Below are positions 1 to 8,895 of a stretch of 64,000 nucleotides of DNA, piece by piece. The DNA comes from CAYQXJ01 sp964421565 (GTDB lineage: Bacteria > Planctomycetota > Brocadiia > SM23-32), in assembly GCA_964421565.1 (NCBI GenBank), contig CAYQXJ010000002.1, positions 124,001 through 188,000 of the forward strand, written 5' to 3'. The notes under the pieces are model-generated. The model saw only the letters and a list, made by a program, of their open reading frames with translations. It was not told where the DNA came from and made no database searches. Each line of letters starts with the position of its first letter. Within the stretch, counting starts at the first letter, position 1. The translations under genes and the position numbers were made by a program.

Positions 1-155
1 AGGATCTCGTCGATATACTCGGGGCTCACCACGTCGTCCGGCAGGAAGTCGTTCAGCTCCTCGTACGTGAGGAAGCCGCGCTCCTTGCCGAGCTGGACGA
101 GTTCTTCGATCTCGCTTTCGACGGCAGTACGGTCTATGGTTTTCTCTTCAGTCAT
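1..155 (-). CDS. rpoD: RNA polymerase primary sigma factor RpoD, N-terminal fragment
   Basis: The reverse strand from ATG at 155 reads into sigma-70 region 1.1: GKERGFLTYEELNDFLP followed by DDVVSPEYIDEI, the conserved acidic N-terminal fold that masks DNA-binding regions of the primary sigma factor. Only about 51 residues lie inside the window; the gene continues past base 1. It starts 20 bases after the dnaG stop, the common dnaG-rpoD arrangement, and should be read from the dnaG promoter. A GGAG lies upstream of the ATG. The family assignment rests on region 1.1 plus gene order, and is firm. Confidence 0.9.
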   Translation of the reverse strand, partial: MTEEKTIDRTAVESEIEELVQLGKERGFLTYEELNDFLPDDVVSPEYIDEI

Positions 156-175
156 CGGCTAACGGCTCTCCTGGG

Positions 176-1951
176 TCATCGGGGCGCCGATTTCCGGTCT
201 TTTTCTTTCAGTCGTTCATGCATGGCACGCAGCTGCTCGTCGTCGAGCTTCTCCGCGCTGCTTGCCAGACGATAGGCCTCGCTACTCGTCCTGCGTTTGT
301 TATCCAGGTATATCATGTAACCGCGCAGGCGCTCTTCAGGGTCGGCCGCCGATATGCGCTCGCGCCGCTTTCGTTCCTGCGCAACAGCACTTGCCGCAGC
401 TTCCGCCAATGCGGACTCGGGCAAAGAGCCCACGAACTCCGCAACGCCGGTCGGCTCCCTCTCCGCGCAGAGCAACCGCCATAACGCGCGTCCGGCAGGG
501 GTTTCGCCGAGGTCCTCCTCACGTATTGTCTCTCGCGCCCTGTGCAGCAACTCAGGGCTGAGTAACAGCAGTCCGAGCAATTCCCCCGGAATTGCCAGGT
601 CGGCCGACAGAGAACGCTCGTTCGCGTCCGCCCGAGGCTTTTGAGCACCGGCGCCACACCCTCTCCACGCTCTGCGGACGTGTGCCCATGCGGCGCTCTC
701 ACTGACTCTCAGCTCACGTGCAGTCTGGCGGACGATCATATCTCTTTCTGCTTCGTCACGCACGGCAAGCGCCAGTTCGATCACATCGCGGAACGCAGCA
801 CGCCTTCCCTCCAGCGTTTGCAGGTCATGCTCGGCGGCGGCCACTTCCAGGCGGTAGTCGAAGAAGCCGCGCGCCTCTTCGAGCCGCTCATGGAAAGCCT
901 CACCGCCGCGCTCCACGATGTAGTCACAAGGGTCCTTACCCTCGGGCAGCGTGGCGACCAGCACGTGTAGGTCGCTTCCCAGCAGTACCTCGATACTGCG
1001 CAGGGCCGACTTGCGGCCTGCCTCATCGGCGTCAAAGAGCAGCACCACGCGTTCACACAGGCGGCCCAGGCGGCGTGCATGGTCCTGTGTGAGGGCAGTG
1101 CCCAGAACCGCCACCGCGTTTTCAACACCGGCCTGATGGGCCATGATCACGTCCGTGTAACCTTCCAGCACCACGGCCGTTTCACTGCTGCGCATTGCTG
1201 CTCGGGCCTGGGAAAGCCCGAAGAAGCAGTTGCGCTTGCTGAACAGGGGAGTCTCCGGACTGTTCAGGTACTTCGGTTCATCATCCTCGCGGAGCGCGCG
1301 GGCGCCGAAACCTATAGTGCGGCCTGCCGCATCAGCAATCGGGAACATGAGCCGGTTACGAAACCGATCGTAGCAGCCGTCTGCGCGTTCGCGCTCCGCC
1401 GCAAGTCCGGCACGCACCAAAGTGTGGGCGTCGAAGCCGCGCTTGGCTGCCAGTTCGAGAAGGTACTGCCAGCCGTCTGGCGCATAGCCGAGCCGCCAGC
1501 GCTCAATCGAATCGGCATTGATGTGACGGTGTGTCAGGTACTCGCGGACATCGTCCTTCTTCTGCAGGCATTTCTGGAAGAAGTTGGTAGCCAGTTCGTT
1601 CACGGCGCGCAGCGCGCCAATCTCGTCGCGCGACGGGCCGCTCTCGGTGCGGTACCGGCTCAGGTCAATGCCGGCTTCGCCGGCCAGGCGCTGCAGCGCT
1701 TCGCCGAAGCTCAGCCCCTCCATCTTCTCCAGGAAGGTGAAGACGTTCCCCCCTTCCTTGCAGCCAAAACAGTAGTACAGGCCGTTTTCAGGGTCGATGG
1801 AGAAGGAAGGGGTTTTCTCTTCGTGGAAAGGGCAACGCGCCCAGTAGCTATTGCCTTTCCTGGTCAGGTCGCAATGCCGCCCCACGATACGCAAAAAATC
1901 CGCACCGCGGATCACCTGGTGTACAACGTGTTCAGGTACGCGGCCTGCCAC
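176..1951 (-). CDS. dnaG: DNA primase
   Basis: Synthesises RNA primers for chromosome replication at the fork, working with the replicative helicase. The N-terminal CHC2 zinc ribbon is visible as CPFHEEKTPSF (about residue 40) and CFGCKEGGN (about 61). A TOPRIM catalytic core follows near residues 260-330, with LEGYTDVIMAHQAG and VLLFDADEAGR carrying the acidic metal-binding residues. At about 591 residues it is normal length. I chose GTG at 1951 because GAGG sits six bases upstream; TTG at 1954 is the alternative. The short C-terminal part is the variable helicase-binding region. It is followed at once by rpoD. Confidence 0.96.
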   Translation of the reverse strand: MAGRVPEHVVHQVIRGADFLRIVGRHCDLTRKGNSYWARCPFHEEKTPSFSIDPENGLYYCFGCKEGGNVFTFLEKMEGLSFGEALQRLAGEAGIDLSRYRTESGPSRDEIGALRAVNELATNFFQKCLQKKDDVREYLTHRHINADSIERWRLGYAPDGWQYLLELAAKRGFDAHTLVRAGLAAERERADGCYDRFRNRLMFPIADAAGRTIGFGARALREDDEPKYLNSPETPLFSKRNCFFGLSQARAAMRSSETAVVLEGYTDVIMAHQAGVENAVAVLGTALTQDHARRLGRLCERVVLLFDADEAGRKSALRSIEVLLGSDLHVLVATLPEGKDPCDYIVERGGEAFHERLEEARGFFDYRLEVAAAEHDLQTLEGRRAAFRDVIELALAVRDEAERDMIVRQTARELRVSESAAWAHVRRAWRGCGAGAQKPRADANERSLSADLAIPGELLGLLLLSPELLHRARETIREEDLGETPAGRALWRLLCAEREPTGVAEFVGSLPESALAEAAASAVAQERKRRERISAADPEERLRGYMIYLDNKRRTSSEAYRLASSAEKLDDEQLRAMHERLKEKDRKSAPR

Positions 1952-2031
1952 CAATGACCTCGTGAGATGCGCCGACCCGAGAACTCGCGCGTTGACCGAC
2001 GGATACTCCCCGCCTACACTCCCAATAGGGT

Positions 2032-2060
2032 ATTATACGTCATGCACCCCGGGATGGCAA
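2032..2060 (-). promoter_or_regulatory. Sigma-70 promoter for dnaG-rpoD
   Basis: On the minus strand TTGCCA (2055-2060) is followed after exactly 17 bases by a perfect TATAAT (2032-2037). This predicts a start near 2025 and a leader of about 70 bases before dnaG. It lies between valS and dnaG, so dnaG-rpoD can be transcribed separately from the upstream lysC-cimA-valS run. Confidence 0.75.
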
Positions 2061-2182
2061 GGTCGGAAACCGGACGAAAAGCTCAGAAGAGCGCGCCGTT
2101 TCGCTGCATATCGACACAGGGGGCAGAAACCGGTGGGGGGTCTGGCACAGCGCCGAGGCCGCTTTCCCTTTAAGTAGGCTTC

Positions 2183-4879
2183 CTATTGCAGGTCCGCCAG
2201 GTTCTGGATGACTGTCTCCAGTTCGGCTCGCAGGTCCTCGGAGCGTTGCCGGCGTTGCTCAACGACTTCGTCCGGTGCGTTGGCGAGGAAGTTGGGGTTG
2301 TTCAGCGTCCTGTCGACTCCAGCGATCTGGTCCTCTACGTCGATCTTCTGCTTCTCGAGCCGTTCGCGCTCGTGTTCGATGTCGATTAGCCCTTCCAGGC
2401 GGACGAATACCTCGATGGTGCCCACGACAGCGGTCGCGCAACGCGGTGGCTTGGTCGCGTTGACGCCATGCTGCAGGTCGTCCAGCACGGCCATCTCCCG
2501 CAGGAAGCGTTCGCGCTCGCCGATGATGTGGTCAGTATCGTGGTCGGGTGAACTGATGACCACGCTGACCTGGGTGCGATCGGCGAGTCCTTTGCTTTTG
2601 CGGATGTTCCGGATGGCCCGTGCGATTTCTTGAAGCAGCGCCATCTCCTCGTCTAACTCTTCACGGCGCCAGTGGGCTGCGTACTCAGGCCAGGAGGCCC
2701 GGATGATGCCCGGCGCCTGCATGGCTTCTGCCGCAGGCAGGCCGCTCTCGGCCAGCGCCTCGCACAGATGATGCCATAGTTCCTCGGTGATGAACGGGGC
2801 GAAGGGATGCAGCAGGCGGAGCGCCTGGTCGAGGACGGTGGCCAGTGTCTGACGCGCCACGGTGCGGTCTTCGGGTTCATTGCGCGAGTCCAACCGAGTC
2901 TTTATCAGCTCCAGGTACCAATCGCAGAAATCGTGCCAGAAGAAATCATAGATGGCCTGGGCGGACTCATGCGTGCGGAAGGCATCCAGGTAACCGTCCA
3001 TGGTTTGGATGGTGTGCTGCAACCGACTGAGAACCCATCGGTCTTCGAACCGCCGTGCCTCGTCGATCTGGCGCGCAGTCAGTTCCGCTTCGGCACCCTC
3101 GGCCAGGTTCATCAGGGCGAAGCGGCCAGCGTTCCAGACCTTGTTGGCGAAGTTGCGGCCCATCTCGAACTTACTCTCGCTCAGCTTCAGGTCCTGCCCC
3201 TCCGGGCTGAGCATGATCAGGGAGAAGCGCACGGCGTCGCAACCGAAGCGGTCTATCATCTCGATGGGGTCGATTCCGTTGCCGAGTGACTTCGACATCT
3301 TGCGGCCGATCTCGTCCAGTATGGTGCCGTGGATCACCACGTCGCTGAAGGGCGCCTCGCCCATGAATTCCAGGCCCATCATGACCATGCGGGCAACCCA
3401 GAAGTAGATGATGCCGCGGTCTGTGACCAGCGTGCTTGTGGGATAGTAGCGTTTCAGGTCTTCGGTCTGTTCCGGCCATCCGAGCGTGCTGAACGGCCAC
3501 AGAGCGCTGCTGAACCAGGTGTCGAGCACGTCTTCATCCTGCCGCAGTTCGTTTGCGCCACATGCGGGGCACTCTTCCGGCATCTGGCGCGCGATGATCG
3601 GTTCCTCACAGGCGACGCAGTAATAGACTGGCAAGCGATGCCCCCACCATATTTGGCGGCTGATGCACCAGTCGCGAACCTCCCGGAGCCAGCTCAGGTA
3701 AAAGTCTTTCCACCGGGCAGGGTGAAACTCGACGCGTCCATCCTCTGCTGCCCGGATGGCCTTCTCGGCCAGGGGTTTCATCTTCACATACCACTGGTCG
3801 CTCAGGTAGGGTTCCACGACGGTGTGGCAGCGATAGCAGTGACCGACGGAGTGCTCATGCGGCTGAACGCGCTCAAGCAGTCTGCGTTCCCGCAGGTCCT
3901 CTACCAGGGCTTCGCGGCATTCGAAGCGGTCCATGCCTTCGTAGGCGTCGCCTGCCTGGAGGGTCATGTCGCCGTCTTCGTCGATGACAGTGACGATCTC
4001 CAGTCCATGCCGGCGCGCGAGCTGCCAGTCGTTCGGGTCGTGGGCGGGGGTCACCTTGACCGCGCCCGTGCCGAAGCTGCTGTCCACCCAATCGTCGGCG
4101 ATGATCGGTATTTCGCGTTCCAACACGGGCAGCACGCACTTGCGGCCGACCAGGTGGGCGTAGCGTTCGTCGTCCGGGTGGACGGCGACCGCTGTGTCGC
4201 CGAGCATGGTTTCGGGGCGGGTAGTGGCGACGGTCAGGTAGTCGGCAGCGGAGTCCTGCAGCGGATAGCGGATGTGCCAGAGGTGTCCTTCGTGTTCCTC
4301 GTGTTCCACCTCGATGTCAGAGAGTGCAGTGCGGCAGCGTGGGCACCAGTTCACGATGTACTTGTCGCGGTAAATCAGCCCCTTCTGGTGAAGCTGTATG
4401 AAGATCTCGAGAACGGCGTTGCTAAGGCCTTCATCCATCGTGAAGCGCTGGCGGTCCCAGTCGCAGGAGCAGCCGAGCCGTTTTAGTTGCTCGATGATCC
4501 GCCCGCCGTAGCGTTCTTTCCACTGCCACACGCGTTCGATAAAGGCTTCACGCCCCAGTTCGCGTCGGTGCTTGCCTTCCTTGGCGAGTTGGCGCTCCAC
4601 ACGGTTCTGAGTAGCGATGCCGGCGTGATCCGTGCCGGGCAGCCACAGGGCATTGTAGCCCTGCATGCGGCGACGGCGGACGAAGATATCCTGCAGCGTG
4701 TTGTTCAGGGCATGGCCCATGTGCAGCTCGCCAGTGACGTTTGGCGGCGGTATCACGATGGTATAGGGTTCGCCGGGCCACTCGGGCTCGGTGTGGAAGA
4801 GCTTGTTCTCTTCCCAGAAGCAGTAGATTCTGTCTTCGACGTCGACCGGTTCGTAGCGTGTGGGCAGTTCAGTGGTCAT
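2183..4879 (-). CDS. valS: Valyl-tRNA synthetase, bacterial type
   Basis: Class I aminoacyl-tRNA synthetase that charges tRNA-Val in the cytoplasm. The HIGH region is PPPNVTGELHMGHALN (about residue 44) and the KMSKS loop is GRKMSKSLGNGIDP (about 530). The editing domain has TTRPETMLGDTAVAVHP. Zinc-type cysteine clusters CPRCR and CVACEE...CPACG are present. The C-terminus (from about 820) carries the charged coiled-coil arm typical of bacterial ValRS (LIDIEHERERLEKQKIDVE). Length 898 is normal. It lies 45 bases after cimA on the same strand. A second, very different ValRS is encoded at 45765-48344. No clear Shine-Dalgarno precedes ATG 4879. Confidence 0.97.
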   Translation of the reverse strand: MTTELPTRYEPVDVEDRIYCFWEENKLFHTEPEWPGEPYTIVIPPPNVTGELHMGHALNNTLQDIFVRRRRMQGYNALWLPGTDHAGIATQNRVERQLAKEGKHRRELGREAFIERVWQWKERYGGRIIEQLKRLGCSCDWDRQRFTMDEGLSNAVLEIFIQLHQKGLIYRDKYIVNWCPRCRTALSDIEVEHEEHEGHLWHIRYPLQDSAADYLTVATTRPETMLGDTAVAVHPDDERYAHLVGRKCVLPVLEREIPIIADDWVDSSFGTGAVKVTPAHDPNDWQLARRHGLEIVTVIDEDGDMTLQAGDAYEGMDRFECREALVEDLRERRLLERVQPHEHSVGHCYRCHTVVEPYLSDQWYVKMKPLAEKAIRAAEDGRVEFHPARWKDFYLSWLREVRDWCISRQIWWGHRLPVYYCVACEEPIIARQMPEECPACGANELRQDEDVLDTWFSSALWPFSTLGWPEQTEDLKRYYPTSTLVTDRGIIYFWVARMVMMGLEFMGEAPFSDVVIHGTILDEIGRKMSKSLGNGIDPIEMIDRFGCDAVRFSLIMLSPEGQDLKLSESKFEMGRNFANKVWNAGRFALMNLAEGAEAELTARQIDEARRFEDRWVLSRLQHTIQTMDGYLDAFRTHESAQAIYDFFWHDFCDWYLELIKTRLDSRNEPEDRTVARQTLATVLDQALRLLHPFAPFITEELWHHLCEALAESGLPAAEAMQAPGIIRASWPEYAAHWRREELDEEMALLQEIARAIRNIRKSKGLADRTQVSVVISSPDHDTDHIIGERERFLREMAVLDDLQHGVNATKPPRCATAVVGTIEVFVRLEGLIDIEHERERLEKQKIDVEDQIAGVDRTLNNPNFLANAPDEVVEQRRQRSEDLRAELETVIQNLADLQ

Positions 4880-4924
4880 GGGCTGGGCGCTTGCAGGTGG
4901 AGGTTTGTTGACCCGAGCTTCTAC

Positions 4925-6493
4925 TCATTCGCTCGCCAGCAGGCGGTACTCGATGCTGTCGATGAGCGCTTTCCAACTGGCATCAATGATGTTTTCGCTG
5001 ACACCTACGGTGCCCCAGACACGGTTGCCGCAGGCGCTCTGGATGACCACGCGCACGCGGGCCGCTGTGGCCGCGCGGGGGTTAATCACGCGCACTTTGT
5101 AGTCGGTCAGGTGAACATCCTTCAGGGCGGGATAGTGCGACTCCAGCGCCTTGCGCAGGGCACCGTCAAGCGCGTTGACAGGGCCATCGCCTTCTGCGGC
5201 AGTGAACATTGGTTGGCCGTTCACGGCCAGTTTCACGGTAGCGTCGGTCACCACGCTGCCGTCGGGTTGCTTGATAACGCTTACGTGGTACGACTTCACG
5301 TCGAAATGGGGCTGGAAGTGACCTGTTTCCCGTTTCGCCAGCAGCTCGAACGACGCCTCGGCGGCCTCGAACTGATAGCCTTCGTTCTCCAGGTCCTGCA
5401 ATCGCCCGAGCAGGCGCGTGGCAGTCTCGCGGTCGTGGGTGATATCGTACCTCTCGAACTTCTCCAGCATTGTGGCATGCCCGCTCAACTCGCTGAGCAG
5501 GAAGCGACGCTCGTTGCCGACAAGGCTGGGGTCGATGTGCTCGTAGGAGCCCTTCGCTTTGCGCATGGCGTCGACGTGGAGCCCGCCCTTGTGAGCGAAA
5601 GCGCTGGAGCCGACGAAGGGCTGACGAGGGTCGTACATTAGGTTCGCCGCCTCGTAGGCGAAGCGTGATACCTCGGTAAGCCTCTTCAGCTCTTCGTCGC
5701 TGAGACAGCGGTATTCCGTTTTCAGGTTAAGGACGGGGATGATCTGGCACAGGTCAGCATTGCCAGCCCGTTCTCCGAGGCCGTTCAGAGTGCCCTGCAC
5801 GTGCACCGCGCCGGCACGCACCCCGGCCAACGTGCTGGCGACGGCGAGGCCGCTGTCGTTGTGACAGTGGATGCCGACGGGGCAACCCGCCTGCTCTACC
5901 ACGGTTGCCGTCATGGACTTCACCTCGTGCGGCAGGCTTCCGCCGTTGGTGTCGCACAGCACCACACAATCGGCCCCACTCTGCGCGGCGACGCGGCACA
6001 CGGCGAGGGCATGTTCGGGGTTGCTCTTGTAGCCGTCGAAGAAATGTTCGGCGTCGAGTATCACCTCCCTGCCGGCATCTTTGAGGAACCTGACAGAGTC
6101 CTCCACCATGCGCAGATTTTCGTCCAGCGAAGTGCGGATCACGTCGGTCACGTGGTAGTCCCACGCCTTCGCGACGATGGTCACAACGGGCGTTTCGGCT
6201 CCGAGCACCGCCTGCAGCCCGCTGTCGTCCTGCGGGCGGCGGTCGGCCCGGCGAGTGCTACCGAACGCTGCCACCTTCGCCCTATGCAGGTCTATCTGCC
6301 TGATTCGCTGAAAGAACTCCTCGTCCTTGGGGTTGGACAGCGGGTAGCCGCCTTCGATGTAGTGCACGCCCAGTTCGTCAAGCCTTCTGGCCACATCGAG
6401 CTTGTCCTCAACGGCCATGGCCACGCCTTCGGCCTGGCAGCCGTCCCGGAGGGTGGTGTCGTAGACGCGGATGTGTTTGTGGTTCTCGGCCAT
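4925..6493 (-). CDS. cimA: (R)-citramalate synthase
   Basis: Condenses pyruvate and acetyl-CoA to (R)-citramalate, the threonine-independent entry to isoleucine synthesis. The N-terminal HMGL-type TIM barrel shows YDTTLRDGCQAEGVA, with the metal-binding DTTLRDG, and the HCHNDSGLAVA strand. The FGSTRR motif and overall pattern fit the long citramalate synthase subfamily rather than classical LeuA. A LeuA-dimer-type regulatory domain fills the C-terminal 130 residues. It starts six bases after lysC, so the two are surely cotranscribed, with valS next. LeuA or homocitrate synthase are less likely alternatives. Confidence 0.88.
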   Translation of the reverse strand: MAENHKHIRVYDTTLRDGCQAEGVAMAVEDKLDVARRLDELGVHYIEGGYPLSNPKDEEFFQRIRQIDLHRAKVAAFGSTRRADRRPQDDSGLQAVLGAETPVVTIVAKAWDYHVTDVIRTSLDENLRMVEDSVRFLKDAGREVILDAEHFFDGYKSNPEHALAVCRVAAQSGADCVVLCDTNGGSLPHEVKSMTATVVEQAGCPVGIHCHNDSGLAVASTLAGVRAGAVHVQGTLNGLGERAGNADLCQIIPVLNLKTEYRCLSDEELKRLTEVSRFAYEAANLMYDPRQPFVGSSAFAHKGGLHVDAMRKAKGSYEHIDPSLVGNERRFLLSELSGHATMLEKFERYDITHDRETATRLLGRLQDLENEGYQFEAAEASFELLAKRETGHFQPHFDVKSYHVSVIKQPDGSVVTDATVKLAVNGQPMFTAAEGDGPVNALDGALRKALESHYPALKDVHLTDYKVRVINPRAATAARVRVVIQSACGNRVWGTVGVSENIIDASWKALIDSIEYRLLASE

Positions 6494-6499
6494 GCTGTA

Positions 6500-7717
6500 T
6501 CAGCCCTTCTGCAGGTCGAAGGCGCGATGCACCGCACGCAGTGCATCCTTGCCGGAGTGCTGATCCACGACGCAGGAGATCTTGATCTCACTGGTGCTGA
6601 TCATAAGGATGTTGATTCTTTCATCGGCAAGTGCTCGGAACATTCTCTCTGCCACTCCGGCATGGCTTCGCATGCCGACACCGACAACGCTGACTTTGGC
6701 GATCTGCTCATTGCTGTCGACTGTGGCGCCACCGAACCGCTCGCCGAGCTGCTGTGCCACGGCGAGAGCGCGCAGAAGGTCCGTCTTGGCGACGGTGAAG
6801 CTGACGTCCGCCAGGCCCTTCTCACTGACGTTCTGCACGATCATGTCAACGTTGATGTTGGCCCGGCCGATCTCGCTGAAGATGGTAGCGGCGATGCCCG
6901 GCCGGTCGGGCACGTTGCGCATGGTCACCTTGGCCTCATCGGTTTCGAGGGCCGCGGCACGCACGTCCACCTGTTCCATCTGGTCCGTCAAGTCGGTCAC
7001 CAGGGTACCCTCCGATTCGTTAATGCTGGATCGCACCCTGAAGGGCACGCTGAATCTCTTTGCCAGTTCCACGGCGCGCGAGTGCATGACTCTGGCACCC
7101 AGGCTGGCCAGCTCAAGCAGTTCGTCGTAATCGACGGCGGGTATCCAGCGTGCGTGGCGGACAATGCGCGGGTCAGCCGTGTAGACGCCGTCCACGTCGG
7201 TGTAGATGTCGCACCGGTCGGCGCCCAGTGCCGCGGCCAGGGCGATGGCCGTAGTGTCGGAGCCGCCCCGGCCGAAAGTCGTAATGTTGTCGGAGCTGTC
7301 CACTCCCTGGAAACCGGCGACGATGACGATATTGCCGTCCTGAAGCTCATGCCTCAGGCGCGTGGTGTCGATAGTGCGTATGCGTGCCTTGCTGGCGACG
7401 CTGTCGGTGCGGATGCCTGCCTGGGCGCCAGTCAGGCTGATGGCCGCAGAGCCGAGCTTGTGAAGTGCGATGGCCATCAAAGCGATGGATATCTGCTCCC
7501 CGACCGCCAGCAGCATGTCCAATTCGCGCCGGTCGGGGCTGGGGTGTATCTCCTCCGCCATGGCGATCAGGTTGTCCGTGGTGTCGCCCTGGGCGCTGCA
7601 CACCATAACCACCTGGTTTGCGGCGTGGGACTCGCCTACTGCACGCCGGGCGGCGTTGAGTATCTTCTCCGGCGTGGCCAGTGAACTGCCGCCGAACTTC
7701 TGCACCAGCAAGCTCAT
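6500..7717 (-). CDS. lysC: Aspartate kinase, monofunctional
   Basis: Phosphorylates aspartate, the first step to lysine, threonine, methionine and isoleucine. VQKFGGSSLA at residues 5-14 is the amino-acid-kinase signature; FGRGGSDTTAIALA (about 170) and TDVDGVYTADPR complete the kinase fold. Two tandem ACT domains occupy about residues 265-405 (VPDRPGIAATIFSEIG and GVGMRSHAGVAERMF) and are the usual site of feedback inhibition. At 405 residues it is the standard class. ATG 7717 is used because it places KFGGSS at the N-terminus and has GGGAG upstream. A methionine before the first ACT domain could in principle give an internal beta-subunit start, as in Bacillus. Confidence 0.95.
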   Translation of the reverse strand: MSLLVQKFGGSSLATPEKILNAARRAVGESHAANQVVMVCSAQGDTTDNLIAMAEEIHPSPDRRELDMLLAVGEQISIALMAIALHKLGSAAISLTGAQAGIRTDSVASKARIRTIDTTRLRHELQDGNIVIVAGFQGVDSSDNITTFGRGGSDTTAIALAAALGADRCDIYTDVDGVYTADPRIVRHARWIPAVDYDELLELASLGARVMHSRAVELAKRFSVPFRVRSSINESEGTLVTDLTDQMEQVDVRAAALETDEAKVTMRNVPDRPGIAATIFSEIGRANINVDMIVQNVSEKGLADVSFTVAKTDLLRALAVAQQLGERFGGATVDSNEQIAKVSVVGVGMRSHAGVAERMFRALADERINILMISTSEIKISCVVDQHSGKDALRAVHRAFDLQKG

Positions 7718-7898
7718 TGAGCTCTCCCAGGGGGCAACGGTGCACTGCGGGCTGCTACGCCACCGCGACCCCCTGCGGGAAGAGCGTGCCACGAAAGAGG
7801 GGTGGTGACCGGGCAGGGCCGCTGCATGTCGCGCCCGTGAAATGCTGCGGGACGCAAGAACCTATGGAATTAGCGTGCGACCAGGGGCACGATACATT

Positions 7899-7927
7899 AT
7901 GGTAGTCACGTGTTGTGCGCGTGTCAA
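7899..7927 (-). promoter_or_regulatory. Sigma-70 promoter for lysC-cimA-valS
   Basis: Minus strand: a perfect TTGACA (7922-7927), 17-base spacer, then TACCAT (7899-7904). The predicted leader to lysC ATG 7717 is about 175 bases. It is GC-rich and I found no match to the lysine, SAM or T-box riboswitch cores, though a leader this long leaves room for control. Confidence 0.65.
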
Positions 7928-7998
7928 GCCGTCAGCGGCACGGCACCGACAATCGAGTCCGAGCATCAGGCATCATTTGCAGAAGGCATACACCAACC

Positions 7999-8790
7999 TT
8001 GATACCGCGCGTTCTCACGATAGCGGGCAGTGACAGTGGCGGCGGTGCGGGCATACAGGCCGATCTGAAGACGATAACGGCCCTCGGCGCCTTCGGCAGT
8101 TCGGCTGTGACCGCCCTCACCGCACAGAACACCCGGGGCGTGCACGGAGTGCTGGAGGTACCGCCGGAGTTCGTGGCCGCCCAGATCGATGCAGTCATGG
8201 ACGATATTGGAGCTGACGCGGCGAAGACTGGCATGCTTGCGAGCGCGCGTGTCGTCGAAGCCGTGGCGGAACGCGTGCGGGATCACGGCATCGCGCCACT
8301 TGTGGTGGATCCCGTTATGGTCGCCAAGAGCGGCGACAGTTTGCTGGCGAGCGAAGCACGCGGTGCCCTGTGCGCCCTGCTGTTGCCGCTGGCCACCGTG
8401 GTAACGCCGAACCTGCCAGAGGCGGCGCAGATAGCCGGGATCGCCGTGAACAGCCTGCGTGAGATGCGGGAGGCCGCGCGGCGGATCATGGATGCAGGGC
8501 CGCGCTGGGTCCTTGTTAAGGGCGGACACCTACGCGGTGAGCCGGCCGATGTGCTGTTCAACGGAAGCCAGTTTCACGAAGTGGGCCGGCCACGGGTGCC
8601 TACGCAGAACACTCACGGCACCGGGTGCACCTACTCCGCGGCCATCGCCACCGGCCTGGCGAAGGGCATGGATGTGCCGAGGGCGGTGCAGTGGGCCAGA
8701 GACGCCCTGCAGATCGCGCTGAAGTCGTCGCTCCAACTGGGAAGCGGCGTCGGCCCACTCGACCACGGCACCATGTTCAGCGGACGGTGA
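7999..8790 (+). CDS. thiD: Hydroxymethylpyrimidine/phosphomethylpyrimidine kinase
   Basis: Phosphorylates HMP and HMP-phosphate in thiamine pyrophosphate synthesis. Ribokinase-fold signature TIAGSDSGGGAGIQADLK is at residues 7-24. VVDPVMVAKSGDSLL lies mid-protein, and HGTGCTYSAAIATGLAKG near the C-terminus holds the anion hole and catalytic residue. The open frame extends upstream to GTG 7915, but the conserved fold begins right after TTG 7999 (IPRVLTIAGSDS). AGAAGG is 12 bases upstream, a little far, so the start is the least certain part. Length of 263 residues is normal. It is divergent from lysC, with no other thi gene nearby. Confidence 0.92.
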   Translation: MIPRVLTIAGSDSGGGAGIQADLKTITALGAFGSSAVTALTAQNTRGVHGVLEVPPEFVAAQIDAVMDDIGADAAKTGMLASARVVEAVAERVRDHGIAPLVVDPVMVAKSGDSLLASEARGALCALLLPLATVVTPNLPEAAQIAGIAVNSLREMREAARRIMDAGPRWVLVKGGHLRGEPADVLFNGSQFHEVGRPRVPTQNTHGTGCTYSAAIATGLAKGMDVPRAVQWARDALQIALKSSLQLGSGVGPLDHGTMFSGR

Positions 8791-8895
8791 GATGGGGTCG
8801 GAGTTTGTTCTTTCCGTTGCGGGCCAACTGTGCTACGCTGTACTGTTTCGTGTTATCATTGGACCGATCGCCGGAAAACGGCAAGGAGCCCTTGC

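Noticed and set aside
5801..7684. A 627-codon plus-strand frame across cimA and lysC
   Set aside because: Shadow frame of two confident minus-strand enzymes; no recognisable domains.
7718..7892. Possible lysine riboswitch or upstream ORF in the lysC leader
   Set aside because: The conserved L-box segments are absent. A 37-codon ORF ending as ATGA on the lysC start exists but has no ribosome site and no telling codon run.
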